Source of the DNA: JBBREP01 sp963716525
GTDB lineage: Bacteria; Actinomycetota; Acidimicrobiia; IMCC26256; PALSA-610
Assembly (NCBI GenBank): GCA_963716525.1
Contig: OY970315.1
Location: 1,116,001 to 1,180,000, forward strand
Direction of reading: 5' to 3'
DNA: 64,000 nt
The position numbers and the translations under genes were made by a program. Under the pieces are notes generated by a model. That model searched no databases, was not told the DNA's origin, and saw only the letters and a list, made by a program, of their open reading frames with translations. Positions 24,879 through 34,516 of the stretch are shown here, piece by piece (the stretch's first letter is position 1; each line of letters starts with the position of its first letter).

Positions 24879-27473
24879 GTGCTCCGGATCACGCTCCGCG
24901 GGCTGCGCGCGCACGTCGTGCGATTCCTGCTCACGGGAATCGCGATCGTCCTCGGCGTGACGTTCCTCGTCGGCTCGTTCGTGATCACCGACACGATCAA
25001 GGCCGCGTTCGACGACCTGTTCGCCAAGGCCACGAAGGGCACCGACGCCGTGGTGGAGGGCGTGGAGTCGCGGTCGGTGGGCGCGCCGGGCGAGAGCACA
25101 CAGCGCCAGCCGATTCCCGAGTCGATCCTCGCCGCGGTGCGGCAGGTGCCAGGAGTGGCCGGCGCGGTCGCCGACATCCAGACCACCACCGATCAGCCGG
25201 TGACGGTGATCGGGCGCAACCACGAACCCATCGGCGGCACCGCGGGAACCCCGCAGTTCGCGTTCAACTGGACCGACGACGCGTCGCTGACACCGTGGCG
25301 CGTCGTGCGCGGCCAGCCACCGCGCCGCGACGACGAGATCGTCGTCGACGCGCAGACGGCGCGCGACGGCCATCTCGTGCTCGGTACGAGCGTGCTCGTG
25401 AACGAGGCGCCGCGACCCGCGCGCCACTACCGCCTCGTGGGCGTCGCCCGCTTCGGACGCGTCGATCGCCCGCTGGGCGCCACCGGTGCACTGTTCACGA
25501 CACGTGAGGTGCAGCGGATCACAGGACTCGCGGGTCGGCTCGACCGGGTGCTCGCCCGAGCATCTCCTGGTGTGTCCGCCGCCACCTTGCACGATCGCAT
25601 CGCCGCCGCGCTGCGCGGCGAGCCGGTCGAGGTGCTGACCGGTGCGCAATACCGCACACAGCAATCCGACGCGATTCGGCGGGCCCTCAACTTCCTCTAC
25701 ATCTTCCTTGCCGTGTTCGGTGCGGTCGGCCTGCTCGTGGGCGCGTTCATCATCTTCAACACGTTCACGATCGTGCTCGCGCAGCGCACGCGAGAGCTCG
25801 CGCTGCTGCGGGCGATCGGCGCCTCGCCGGCCCAGGTGCGCCGGTCGGTGCGTCTCGAAGCCCTCGTAGTGGGCCTCATCGGCGGTGCGGCCGGGGTGGC
25901 GGGCGGCGTCGGTCTCGCGGTCGGTCTGCGTGCGATCCTCGATGCCGTCGGCCTCTCGCTGCCCGGTGGATCGGTGGTGGTCGCGCCGCGCACCGTGCTC
26001 CTCGGTCTCGGTGTCGGCACCGCGGTCACGATGCTCGCCGCGTTCGTGCCCAGCCGCCGAGCGGCGCGCGTCCCACCGGTGGCGGCCATGCGCGAGTCGG
26101 TGATCGAGCAGCCGCTGCCGCTGCGGCGACGTGCGATCGCGGGCAGCGTGACCACTGCGGCCGGACTCGGCGTGATGCTCGTGGGACTCGACACCCCGAT
26201 CGCCGACAACACGTACTACGTGGCCTTCGGCGCGATCGGCATCTTCGCCGGTGTGTTCGTGGTGAGCCCCGTGCTGATCGGCCCTGTCGTGAGCGCGCTC
26301 GGCGCGCCGATCTGCCGGCTGCGCGGCGTGAGCGGGCGGCTGGCCCGCGACAACGCGCAACGCAATCCGCGCCGCAGCGCCTTCACCGCCGTCGCGCTCA
26401 CGCTCGGCGTGGCGCTCGTCGGCTTCATCACGATCATCGGCGCGTCGTTCAAACAGACGATCTCGAGCGCGCTCGACACGCAACTCGGCGCCACCGACTA
26501 CTTCATCAGCGCGTCGGGCGGAGGTGGCACGTTGAGCCCCGACGTGACGCGCCGCGTCAGCGCAGTGCACGACGTCGCGGCCGCGATCGGCGTCGGCTTC
26601 GCTCCGTTGCACGTCAGCGGCATGCACCTCGGCGGGGCCGGCGGACCCGACGGCGCGCTCGCGATCGATCCGGTGCAGGTGCCACGGTTCGTGAAGCTGG
26701 GCGCGGTGAGCGGCGACCTGTCGGCGCTCGACGACAGCGGCATCGCCGTCTCACGCTCCTTCGCCGACGACCATCGTCTCCGGCTCGGTTCGGTGCTGAG
26801 CGTGCGCTTCGACAACCCGCCGGCCCGCGTGCTGACCGTCCGCGCCATTTTCGAGAAGCGCGTGTTCGATCGCGTCACGATGCTCATCAGCCACCATCTC
26901 TACGACCACGTTGCGACGACGCCCGTCGACTTCTACTCGCTTGCCATCCTGCGCGACGGCGTGCCGCTCGACCGTGCGGCGCGCGAGATCAAGGCCGCGC
27001 TGCGCGACTACCCGACTGCGAGCGTGCAGGATTTTGCGACGTTCAAAGCGAGCCAGGAGCACCAGATCGACCAGGGCCTCGCGCTCATCTACGGCCTGCT
27101 CGCGCTGTCGGTGATCATCGCGCTCATCGGCATCGTGAACACGCTGGCGCTCTCGGTGCACGAGCGCACCCACGAGATCGGCCTCTTGCGCGCCGTCGGC
27201 ACGAGCCGCCGCCAGGTGCGCGCCGCGATCCGCTGGGAGTCGGTGCTCATCGCCACGTTCGGCACGCTGCTCGGTCTCGCGATGGGGCTCTTCTTCGGCT
27301 GGATCCTCGTGATCGCGCTGCACCGCAACAACGTGGTGTCGCGCTTCGATCCTGCGCTGGGCCGGCTGCTGCTGATCACGGCCATCGCCGCGGCCGCAGG
27401 TGTGCTCGCCGCGGTGTTCCCGGCTTGGCGCGCCTCGCGTCTCGACGTGCTCGACGCCATCCACGTGGAGTAG
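24879..27473 (+). CDS. ABC transporter permease, double FtsX/MacB type
   Basis: An 864-residue permease starting at GTG 24879 after a GGGAG site. A membrane segment (FLLTGIAIVLGVTFLVGSFV) at 15-35 is followed by a periplasm-like external domain. FtsX core 1 is at about 270-420 (FLYIFLAVFGAVGLLVGAFI, LALLRAIGASPAQVRRSV). A second N-terminal-type segment and external domain follow (500-720). FtsX core 2 is at 730-864 (HEIGLLRAVGTSRRQVRAAI). It is a duplicated FtsX arrangement that dimerises functionally within one chain. The substrate is unknown. Confidence 0.9.
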   Translation: MLRITLRGLRAHVVRFLLTGIAIVLGVTFLVGSFVITDTIKAAFDDLFAKATKGTDAVVEGVESRSVGAPGESTQRQPIPESILAAVRQVPGVAGAVADIQTTTDQPVTVIGRNHEPIGGTAGTPQFAFNWTDDASLTPWRVVRGQPPRRDDEIVVDAQTARDGHLVLGTSVLVNEAPRPARHYRLVGVARFGRVDRPLGATGALFTTREVQRITGLAGRLDRVLARASPGVSAATLHDRIAAALRGEPVEVLTGAQYRTQQSDAIRRALNFLYIFLAVFGAVGLLVGAFIIFNTFTIVLAQRTRELALLRAIGASPAQVRRSVRLEALVVGLIGGAAGVAGGVGLAVGLRAILDAVGLSLPGGSVVVAPRTVLLGLGVGTAVTMLAAFVPSRRAARVPPVAAMRESVIEQPLPLRRRAIAGSVTTAAGLGVMLVGLDTPIADNTYYVAFGAIGIFAGVFVVSPVLIGPVVSALGAPICRLRGVSGRLARDNAQRNPRRSAFTAVALTLGVALVGFITIIGASFKQTISSALDTQLGATDYFISASGGGGTLSPDVTRRVSAVHDVAAAIGVGFAPLHVSGMHLGGAGGPDGALAIDPVQVPRFVKLGAVSGDLSALDDSGIAVSRSFADDHRLRLGSVLSVRFDNPPARVLTVRAIFEKRVFDRVTMLISHHLYDHVATTPVDFYSLAILRDGVPLDRAAREIKAALRDYPTASVQDFATFKASQEHQIDQGLALIYGLLALSVIIALIGIVNTLALSVHERTHEIGLLRAVGTSRRQVRAAIRWESVLIATFGTLLGLAMGLFFGWILVIALHRNNVVSRFDPALGRLLLITAIAAAAGVLAAVFPAWRASRLDVLDAIHVE

Positions 27474-27509
27474 CGCGCGGCCGCCCGGCGTGCTCCAGCG
27501 AGCAGCGGT

Positions 27510-28019
27510 TCAGTGCCCGAACTGCTTGGTGACGCGGGCGTCCTTCTCGCGCACCGCATCGGCGAGCGCGTGCTGCGCGCGTTCGAGCGCGTCACGGAGC
27601 GCGCCGTCGTGAGCAGCGAGAATCCGTGCCGCGAGCAGACCGGCGTTGCGGGCATTGCCGATCGCGACGGTGGCCACCGGGATTCCCGCGGGCATCTGCA
27701 CGATCGACAGCAGCGAATCGAGGCCGTCGAGCGTGGCGAGGGGCACCGGCACGCCGATCACCGGAAGCGTGGTCATCGACGCGGTCATGCCCGGCAGATG
27801 GGCCGCGCCGCCGGCTCCCGCGATGATCACCTTCAGCCCGCGCGCCGCGGCCGTATGCGCGTACTCGTACATCACGTCGGGCGTGCGGTGCGCGCTCACC
27901 ACGCGCACTTCGTGCGGGATATCGAACTCGGCGAGCGCGTCGACCGCGCCCTGCATCACCGTGAGATCGCTGTCGCTTCCCATGATGACGCCGACGAGCG
28001 GCGCCGCCTTCCCGGCCAC
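27510..28019 (-). CDS. purE: N5-carboxyaminoimidazole ribonucleotide mutase
   Basis: A 169-residue purine biosynthesis enzyme that converts N5-CAIR to CAIR. The GTG at 28019 gives MAGKAAPLVGVIMGSDSDL, with the GSDSDL phosphate-binding loop at the right distance. SAHRTPD (about residue 45, catalytic histidine) and AGAGGAAHLPGM follow. The length matches class I PurE. purK is not in the window. The start faces the divergent nitronate-monooxygenase-like gene, 62 bases away, so both promoters must lie in that interval. Confidence 0.92.
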   Translation of the reverse strand: MAGKAAPLVGVIMGSDSDLTVMQGAVDALAEFDIPHEVRVVSAHRTPDVMYEYAHTAAARGLKVIIAGAGGAAHLPGMTASMTTLPVIGVPVPLATLDGLDSLLSIVQMPAGIPVATVAIGNARNAGLLAARILAAHDGALRDALERAQHALADAVREKDARVTKQFGH

Positions 28020-28081
28020 ACGCCAACCGTAAACCACGCGCAGGTGGTCTGCCGGCAGCGGCACCGGTAGCGTGCGGCGCC

Positions 28082-29044
28082 ATGCAGACGCGCCTGACCG
28101 AGCTGTTGCAGATCGAACATCCCGTGATGCTGGCGGGCATGGGCGGCGTCGCCTACCACGAGCTGGTCGCCGCCGTGTCGAACGCTGGTGGCATCGGCAC
28201 GCTGGGCGCCGCACCGCTCACGCCCGAGCTGATGGAGCAGGAGATCGCCGCCATCAACGAGTCGACCGACAAGCCGTTCGGCGTCGACCTGCTCGCTGCC
28301 CTGCCCGAGAGCCTCACCCGCGGCGTGGAGCTGATCGTCTCGGGCGGCGCGGCGTTGTTCGTGGCCGGCCTGGGGGTGCCGCGCGACATCATCGGGCGGC
28401 TGCACGAAGCCGGTGTGCTCGTCGCCAGCATGTGCGGCAAGGTGCGCCACGCCGTCGCCGCGGTCGAGAGCGGCTGCGACTTCGTGATCGTGCAGGGCAC
28501 CGAGGCCGGCGGTCACACCGGCCTCATCGCCACGATGCCGCTCGTGCCCCAGGTAGTCGACGCGGTGGGAAAACGCGTGCCCGTCGTCGCCGCGGGCGGC
28601 ATCTTCGACGGCCGCGGCCTCGCCGCCGCCATCGCACTCGGCGCCGACGGCGTGTGGATGGGCACCCGCTTCATCGCCACGCCCGAGGCCCGCACGGTGC
28701 GCGGCTACAAGGACGCGCTGCTGCGCACCGCCGAGGACGGCACCGTGATCAGCAAGGGGTACTCGGGCAAGCCCATGCGCACGGTGCGCAACGAGTGGAC
28801 CACCTACGTGGAGGAGCACCCCGACGTGCTGCGCCCGTTCCCGGAGATGATGCTCCACTCGCTCGAGAACGGAGTGCTGCACCTCGGCGGCAACGAGGCC
28901 ACCGAGGTCGACACCGACCGCGAGTGCTACCCCGCCGGCCAGGGCGTCGGCGCGATCCAGGAGCTGACGCCGGCGGGTGAGGTGGTGCGCGCCGTCGTGC
29001 GCGAGGCCGAGCAGACCCTCGACCGCCTCCGCGCCATCAAGTGA
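28082..29044 (+). CDS. Nitronate monooxygenase / FabK-like flavoprotein
   Basis: A 320-residue FMN-dependent TIM-barrel enzyme. It has HPVMLAGMGGVAYHELVAAV at the N-terminus, GTEAGGHTG (catalytic-loop histidine) near residue 145, and PVVAAGGIFDGRGLAAA with GVWMGTRF for FMN phosphate binding. Nitronate monooxygenases, 2-nitropropane dioxygenases and enoyl-ACP reductase II share this fold and cannot be told apart here. It is divergent from purE and convergent with gmd. Confidence 0.85.
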   Translation: MQTRLTELLQIEHPVMLAGMGGVAYHELVAAVSNAGGIGTLGAAPLTPELMEQEIAAINESTDKPFGVDLLAALPESLTRGVELIVSGGAALFVAGLGVPRDIIGRLHEAGVLVASMCGKVRHAVAAVESGCDFVIVQGTEAGGHTGLIATMPLVPQVVDAVGKRVPVVAAGGIFDGRGLAAAIALGADGVWMGTRFIATPEARTVRGYKDALLRTAEDGTVISKGYSGKPMRTVRNEWTTYVEEHPDVLRPFPEMMLHSLENGVLHLGGNEATEVDTDRECYPAGQGVGAIQELTPAGEVVRAVVREAEQTLDRLRAIK

Positions 29045-29069
29045 CGTCTCGTCTTGGGCGGGCGGGCGG

Positions 29070-30062
<993 letters not shown>

Positions 30063-30119
30063 CGTGGAGCTCCCAACCCTGCCGCCGAGACGGTGATTCT
30101 ACGAGTCGCCGGGCCGGTG

Positions 30120-30557
30120 TCAGGTCGATCGGCGGCGGGCGAAGTCGGGGTCGAGCTGCGCGAGGAACTCGCCGCATCGCTGCGCCTCGTCGTTCTCGCC
30201 GATGGCTGCGGCGGTGTGGGCGAGCCCGTCGAGCGCACGCAGGAAACCGCGATTGGTGTCGTGTTCCCACCGCACATAGCCGCTGCCGCGCCAGCCGGAC
30301 TGCCGGAGCTGGTCGAGGCCCCGGTGATAGCCGACGCGGAAGTACGCGTAAGCCTCGACGTCGTCGCGCGCGAGACCGCCGAGATGCGCCCACGCGTCGA
30401 GGTAGCGCGGCCAGCGCGCGCACACGTCGGCGACCGCGTCGCGGCGGCGCTCCACCGGGGCCGCGAGCGCGTCGGACAGCGCCGACGCCGAGGCGGGATC
30501 CGGTGTGGGCAGCACGGTCTCGGGTGGGCCCGACGGAGTAAAGCTGACGCTCGTCAC
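30120..30557 (-). CDS. DUF3151 family protein
   Basis: A 145-residue actinobacterial protein of unknown function. The core AYAYFRVGYHRGLDQLRQSGW, then GFLRALDGLAHTAAAIGE and RCGEFLAQLDPDF, is the DUF3151 pattern. The GTG at 30557 gives MTSVSFTPSGPPETVLP, the usual N-terminus; an ATG at 30617 would add 20 residues and run into the divergent gene. It is mostly helical, TPR-like, and soluble. Confidence 0.85.
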   Translation of the reverse strand: MTSVSFTPSGPPETVLPTPDPASASALSDALAAPVERRRDAVADVCARWPRYLDAWAHLGGLARDDVEAYAYFRVGYHRGLDQLRQSGWRGSGYVRWEHDTNRGFLRALDGLAHTAAAIGENDEAQRCGEFLAQLDPDFARRRST

Positions 30558-30624
30558 GGGCGCCGACGCTACCCACAACGCCCCTGTTTCCTCGGCAGCA
30601 CGCACGCGTGGTTCCATGGAGCCG

Positions 30625-31380
30625 ATGTCAGATCGCGCTCACACCCCTCCGACCCGCCTGGTGCTGGTGCGCCACGCCGTCACGGCGCACACCGGCGGGA
30701 AGCTGTCGGGACGGATGCCCGGCATCGACCTGAACGACGACGGCCGGGCCCAGGCGAGCGCCGTCGCGGAACGGCTCGCCACCGCGCCGCTGAGCGCCGT
30801 GTTCGCGAGCCCGATCGAGCGCACGATGCAGACCGCGCAGACCATCGCGGACCGCCACGGTCTCGCCGTCGAGGTCCTCGACGGCGTGATCGAAGCCGAG
30901 TATGGCGACTGGACCGACAAGGCGATCCACGACCTCGCGAAGAGCGACGAGTGGACGGTGGTGCAGCGCACGCCGTCGCGCGCGCGCTTTCCGAACGGCG
31001 AGTCACTGCTCGAGATGCAGACCCGGATGGTGATCGCGCTCGATCAGGTGGTGGCTCGGCATCGTCACGAAACCGTGGTCGTGGTGAGCCACGCGGATCC
31101 CATCAAGTCGGCGGTCGCGCACTACACGGGAATGCATCTCGACCACTTCCAGCGAATCGTGATCTCGCCCGCGTCGGCCACCGTGTTCGAGTTCCACCCG
31201 CAGGGCGTGGTGATGCTCACGTGCAACGAGACCGGCGCGCTCGGCGAGGTCCTCGCCCCGCCGCCACCACCATCCGAGGGCACGGGCGACGGCGCGGAGG
31301 GCGGCACCGGCACGGGCGACGGCACGGGCGACGGCAGCGACGCTGGCGGCGAGCCGTCCGCGACGAGGGCGCATGCCTGA
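30625..31380 (+). CDS. Histidine phosphatase, MSMEG_4193-type
   Basis: A 251-residue (or 254 from ATG 30616) phosphoglycerate-mutase-like phosphatase. The phosphohistidine motif is LVLVRHAVTAH, with RHA for the usual RHG. The second histidine lies in VVSHADPIKSAV and the catalytic acid in EAEYGDWTD. It is the first gene of an actinobacterial trio with DUF3090 and SCO1664, which matches the family known as MSMEG_4193. The last 40 residues are Gly/Asp repeats (GTGDGTGDGSDAGG), encoded by a ggcacgggcgac tandem repeat and not part of the fold. Substrate unknown. Confidence 0.88.
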   Translation: MSDRAHTPPTRLVLVRHAVTAHTGGKLSGRMPGIDLNDDGRAQASAVAERLATAPLSAVFASPIERTMQTAQTIADRHGLAVEVLDGVIEAEYGDWTDKAIHDLAKSDEWTVVQRTPSRARFPNGESLLEMQTRMVIALDQVVARHRHETVVVVSHADPIKSAVAHYTGMHLDHFQRIVISPASATVFEFHPQGVVMLTCNETGALGEVLAPPPPPSEGTGDGAEGGTGTGDGTGDGSDAGGEPSATRAHA

Positions 31381-31907
31381 TCCGATCGAGTTCGACCCCG
31401 TCGACCTGATCTCGATCGGCGCACTCGGCCAGCCCGGCCAGCGCCGCTTCATGATCCAGGCGACCAAGGAGGGTGCTCGCCTCTGCGTGATGCTCGAGAA
31501 GCAGCAGGTGGCGCTGCTCGCGTCGGAGGCCGAGGAGTTCCTCGACCGCGTCACCGCGGAGGACAACGAACCCGAGCCCATGCTCGACCCTGCGAGCGAC
31601 GCGCTCTGCGGCCAGGTCGTCGACGCCGAACCGCTGTTCCGGGTGCGCCTGATCGGCATCGGCTACGACCGCGACCGTCACCTCGTGCTCCTCGAGCTGC
31701 GCGAGCAGGCCGACGAGGACGACGAGGGCCACCCGCTGGAGCGCGACGAGATCGAGGGGCACATCGCGCGCGTCTACGCGGACGCGCGCCCAGGTCCGCG
31801 CCATGATCCGGTATGCCAACACGAGCGTGGAGTCGGGACGGCCCACGTGCCCGCTGTGCGAGCTGCCGATGGATCCCGACGGGCACTTCTGCCCCCGGTT
31901 GAATTGA
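31373..31907 (+). CDS. DUF3090 family protein (frame broken)
   Basis: About 178 residues. The ATG at 31373 overlaps the phosphatase stop by 8 bases. The N-terminus MPDPIEFDPVDLISIGALGQ and LFRVRLIGIGYDRDRH are typical of DUF3090. At about 31781-31792 the frame breaks in gacgcgcgcccag. One base on it continues MIRYANTSVESGRPTCPLCE and ends GHFCPRLN at 31907. That ending is the family's C-terminal C-P-L-C...H-x-C-P zinc-like knuckle. Adding a lost GC to the run gives one continuous protein. Function unknown; the family travels with the flanking phosphatase and SCO1664 genes. Confidence 0.82.
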
Positions 31908-32662
31908 CGTTGCTCGCCGCGCAGGCCGGCATCGAGCTCCCCGCAGCAGTCGACGACACGACGGCGGCGGCGCTGCTCGAGCACGGTGAGATCGACATCG
32001 TCGGCAGGATGCCGTGGTCGTCGAATGCCACGTTCCTCGTGCGCGTGGAGGACGACGACGGCCACGCGATGCTGGCCATCTACAAACCACAGGCCGGCGA
32101 GCGGCCGCTGTGGGACTTCCCCGACGGCACGCTCGCAGCGCGCGAGGTGGCGGCCCACGTGGTGTCGGAGCTCCTCGGTTGGTCGCTCGTGCCGCGCACG
32201 GTGCTCCGCGACGGCCCCGTCGGTGTGGGTGCGCTGTCGCAGTTCCACGACCACGACCCCGAGCAGCACTACTTCGAGATCGTCAACGGGCGCGAGGACA
32301 CCTTCCGGCGCTTCGCCGCGTTCGACGCGGTGATCAACAACACCGACCGCAAGGGCGGCCACGTGCTGCTCGACACCAGCGGGCACGTGTGGGGCATCGA
32401 CCATGGCACCAGCTTCCACGTGCACCCGAAGCTCCGGACCGTCATCTGGGATTTCGCCGGCGAGCGGATCGCCGCCGAACTCCTCGCCGATCTCGAATGC
32501 CTGCACGACCGCCTCACACGAGGCGCCGCGCCGCAGCTGCAGTCACTCCTCGGGCGCGCCGAGATCGAAGCGGTACTCGCGCGCACCCACACGTTGCTCA
32601 CGCGCATGCGCTTTCCCGTGCCGAGCGGTGACTACCACGACTACCCCTGGCCGACGATCTGA
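31904..32662 (+). CDS. SCO1664-family protein (PI3/4-kinase-like fold)
   Basis: A 252-residue protein of the actinobacterial SCO1664 family. Key stretches are LAIYKPQAGERPLWDFPDG, TLAAREVAAHVVSELLGW, AFDAVINNTDRKGGH and GIDHGTSFHVHPKLRTVIW. They match the lysine, catalytic N-x-D and D-H-G residues of a PI3/4-kinase-like domain. No ATG is near; a TTG at 31904, overlapping the DUF3090 stop (ttga), is the likely start. If the upstream break is ignored, DUF3090 and this gene appear falsely fused into one 429-residue frame. It may phosphorylate a small molecule or protein; not proven. Confidence 0.85.
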   Translation: MTLLAAQAGIELPAAVDDTTAAALLEHGEIDIVGRMPWSSNATFLVRVEDDDGHAMLAIYKPQAGERPLWDFPDGTLAAREVAAHVVSELLGWSLVPRTVLRDGPVGVGALSQFHDHDPEQHYFEIVNGREDTFRRFAAFDAVINNTDRKGGHVLLDTSGHVWGIDHGTSFHVHPKLRTVIWDFAGERIAAELLADLECLHDRLTRGAAPQLQSLLGRAEIEAVLARTHTLLTRMRFPVPSGDYHDYPWPTI

Positions 32663-32748
32663 CCCGCCGCGTGTGCGCGGCGCCGCGACGACCGCCCGCC
32701 AGGAAGCGACACGAGCCCGGCGCGCGGGTCGGCGGGTCGGCCGGTCGG

Positions 32749-34437
32749 CTACCGGTCGGCGAGGTACTGGCTCTTGCACAGCGAGCGTTGCAGCTTGCCC
32801 GATGACGTCTTCGGGAGCGTGCCCGGCGCCACGAGCACGACGTCCTCGGGCGGCATGCCCACGACGCCGTAGACGGCCGCACGGATCGCGTCGCGGATCG
32901 CGATGTGCTCGGCTTCCTTCGTCTCGGCGACCACGACGAGGGCTTCTCTGCCGCGCCGGCCTTCGGTGCCGAACGCGATGACGTTGCCCGCACGCACCCC
33001 GGCAACGTGATTCACGGCGCGCTCGACGTCCTGCGGGTAGACGTTGCGACCACCGAGGATGATCACGTCCTTGATACGGCCGCACACCACGAGCTGTCCG
33101 TCGACGAGATAGCCGAGGTCGCCGGTGCGCAGCCACCCGTCGTGGAACGTCGCCGAGTCGACGTCGGGACGGCGGTAGTACCCCGGTGTCACCGACGCGC
33201 CGCGAATCTCGATCTCGCCGACCTCTCGATCGGTGCGCACCACACCTCCGCCGGCCGCCTGCGGTTCGACCACCCGCAACTCGAGGTTGTGCATGGGCCG
33301 GCCGAGCAGCGCGAGCTCGCGGGCGTGCGACGAGGGCCCGACGACGGCCACCGCGTACTGCTCGTTCTCGAGCACGCGTGCGTCGATGCGATCGACGCTG
33401 AGTCCCGACCCGGGTTCGGGGAAGGTGACCGCGAGCGCGGCCTCGGCCATGCCGAAGGCGGGGAACACCGCGCCCGCATCCAGACCGTGCGCGGCGCCGG
33501 CATCCACGAACGCGCGCACCGTTGCCGGGTCGACGGGCTCGGCACCGTTCAGGGCCAGACGCCACCGATGCAGGTCGAGACCGGAGAGCCGCTTCAGCGA
33601 GCGGGCCGCGAGCACGTAGGAGAAGTTCGGTCCGGCCGTGACCGTGCCGCCGAACGCCGACATCCACTCCATCCAGCGTCCCGGTGAGGCGAGGAAGTCC
33701 TGCGGCGACGACAGCACCAGGTCGATGCCGCAGCACATCGGGGTCGCGAGGAGCCCGATGAGCCCCATGTCGTGGTAGAGCGGCAGCCAGGACACGCCGA
33801 CATCACGGCCCGGCTCGATGCGCGCGGCCCGGGCGATCGCGTCGAGGTTCGCGCTCACGCAGCGATGCGGCAGCATCACGCCTTTGGGATCCGACGTCGA
33901 CCCGCTCGTGTACTGCAGGATCGCGAGCGCGTCGGGATCGCTCGCGGGCCGGTTGTACGCCGCCCGGCCGCGGCGCTCGGCGGTGAGCTCGCTCAGCCGC
34001 ACGGTCTCGGGATCTCCCGGTTGCGGGTCGAGGAAGTCGGCGAGCTGGTCGTCGATCACGACGAGCAACGCGTCGCTCGCGAGGATTCGGTTGCGCGTCG
34101 CGCTCACGAACTCCTCGATCGACGCGAGCCGCATCGGCAGCGGCAGCATCACTGCCGCCGCGCCGCACAGCCACGTGGCCTCGATCGCGGTCACCAGGGC
34201 CCGGGTCGTGGGACCCAGAATGGCGACGTGCGCGCCCGGCGCGACACCACGCCGTTGGAGCACCGCGGCCGTGGCGCGCGCGTCGTCGAACATGCGTGAC
34301 CACGACACCGACTCGACCTCGCCGGCCGATGCGGCGCTGCCGACGAAGGTGATCGATCCGGCGCCCCGGGCGACCTGCTCGATCCTGTCGATCAGGGACG
34401 TCGGGCCGCTCGTCGGGCCGGTGCGCGGTGCGGTCAC
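32749..34437 (-). CDS. Fatty-acyl-AMP ligase (FAAL)-type adenylating enzyme
   Basis: A 562-residue member of the AMP-forming ligases. The P-loop is YTSGSTSDPKGV, with SWLPLYHDMGLIGLLATPM and GGTVTAGPNFSYVLA. The diagnostic GGRNVYPQDVERAV belongs to FAALs rather than acyl-CoA ligases. The A10 lysine region is LPKTSSGKLQRS. GTG 34437 gives MTAPRTGPTSGPT. FAALs load acyl-adenylates onto acyl carrier proteins of PKS/NRPS or lipid pathways, but no carrier protein or synthase is adjacent. It may act with enzymes elsewhere. Confidence 0.88.
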   Translation of the reverse strand: MTAPRTGPTSGPTSLIDRIEQVARGAGSITFVGSAASAGEVESVSWSRMFDDARATAAVLQRRGVAPGAHVAILGPTTRALVTAIEATWLCGAAAVMLPLPMRLASIEEFVSATRNRILASDALLVVIDDQLADFLDPQPGDPETVRLSELTAERRGRAAYNRPASDPDALAILQYTSGSTSDPKGVMLPHRCVSANLDAIARAARIEPGRDVGVSWLPLYHDMGLIGLLATPMCCGIDLVLSSPQDFLASPGRWMEWMSAFGGTVTAGPNFSYVLAARSLKRLSGLDLHRWRLALNGAEPVDPATVRAFVDAGAAHGLDAGAVFPAFGMAEAALAVTFPEPGSGLSVDRIDARVLENEQYAVAVVGPSSHARELALLGRPMHNLELRVVEPQAAGGGVVRTDREVGEIEIRGASVTPGYYRRPDVDSATFHDGWLRTGDLGYLVDGQLVVCGRIKDVIILGGRNVYPQDVERAVNHVAGVRAGNVIAFGTEGRRGREALVVVAETKEAEHIAIRDAIRAAVYGVVGMPPEDVVLVAPGTLPKTSSGKLQRSLCKSQYLADR

Positions 34438-34516
34438 GGACCGTTCGACGCCCGGAACACGCCGCGAGTTACAGCCGTGGAACTTACCGGTCGGTATCCG
34501 CACCGGGACTGCGCTG

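Noticed and set aside
24084..26627. An 847-codon minus-strand open frame
   Set aside because: Antisense to the ABC transporter genes, histidine/arginine-rich, no domain.
31373..32662. Apparent single 429-residue DUF3090-SCO1664 fusion protein
   Set aside because: The linker is nonsense; the true DUF3090 C-terminus with its C-P-L-C motif is found one base out of frame, so the fusion comes from the break at about 31786.
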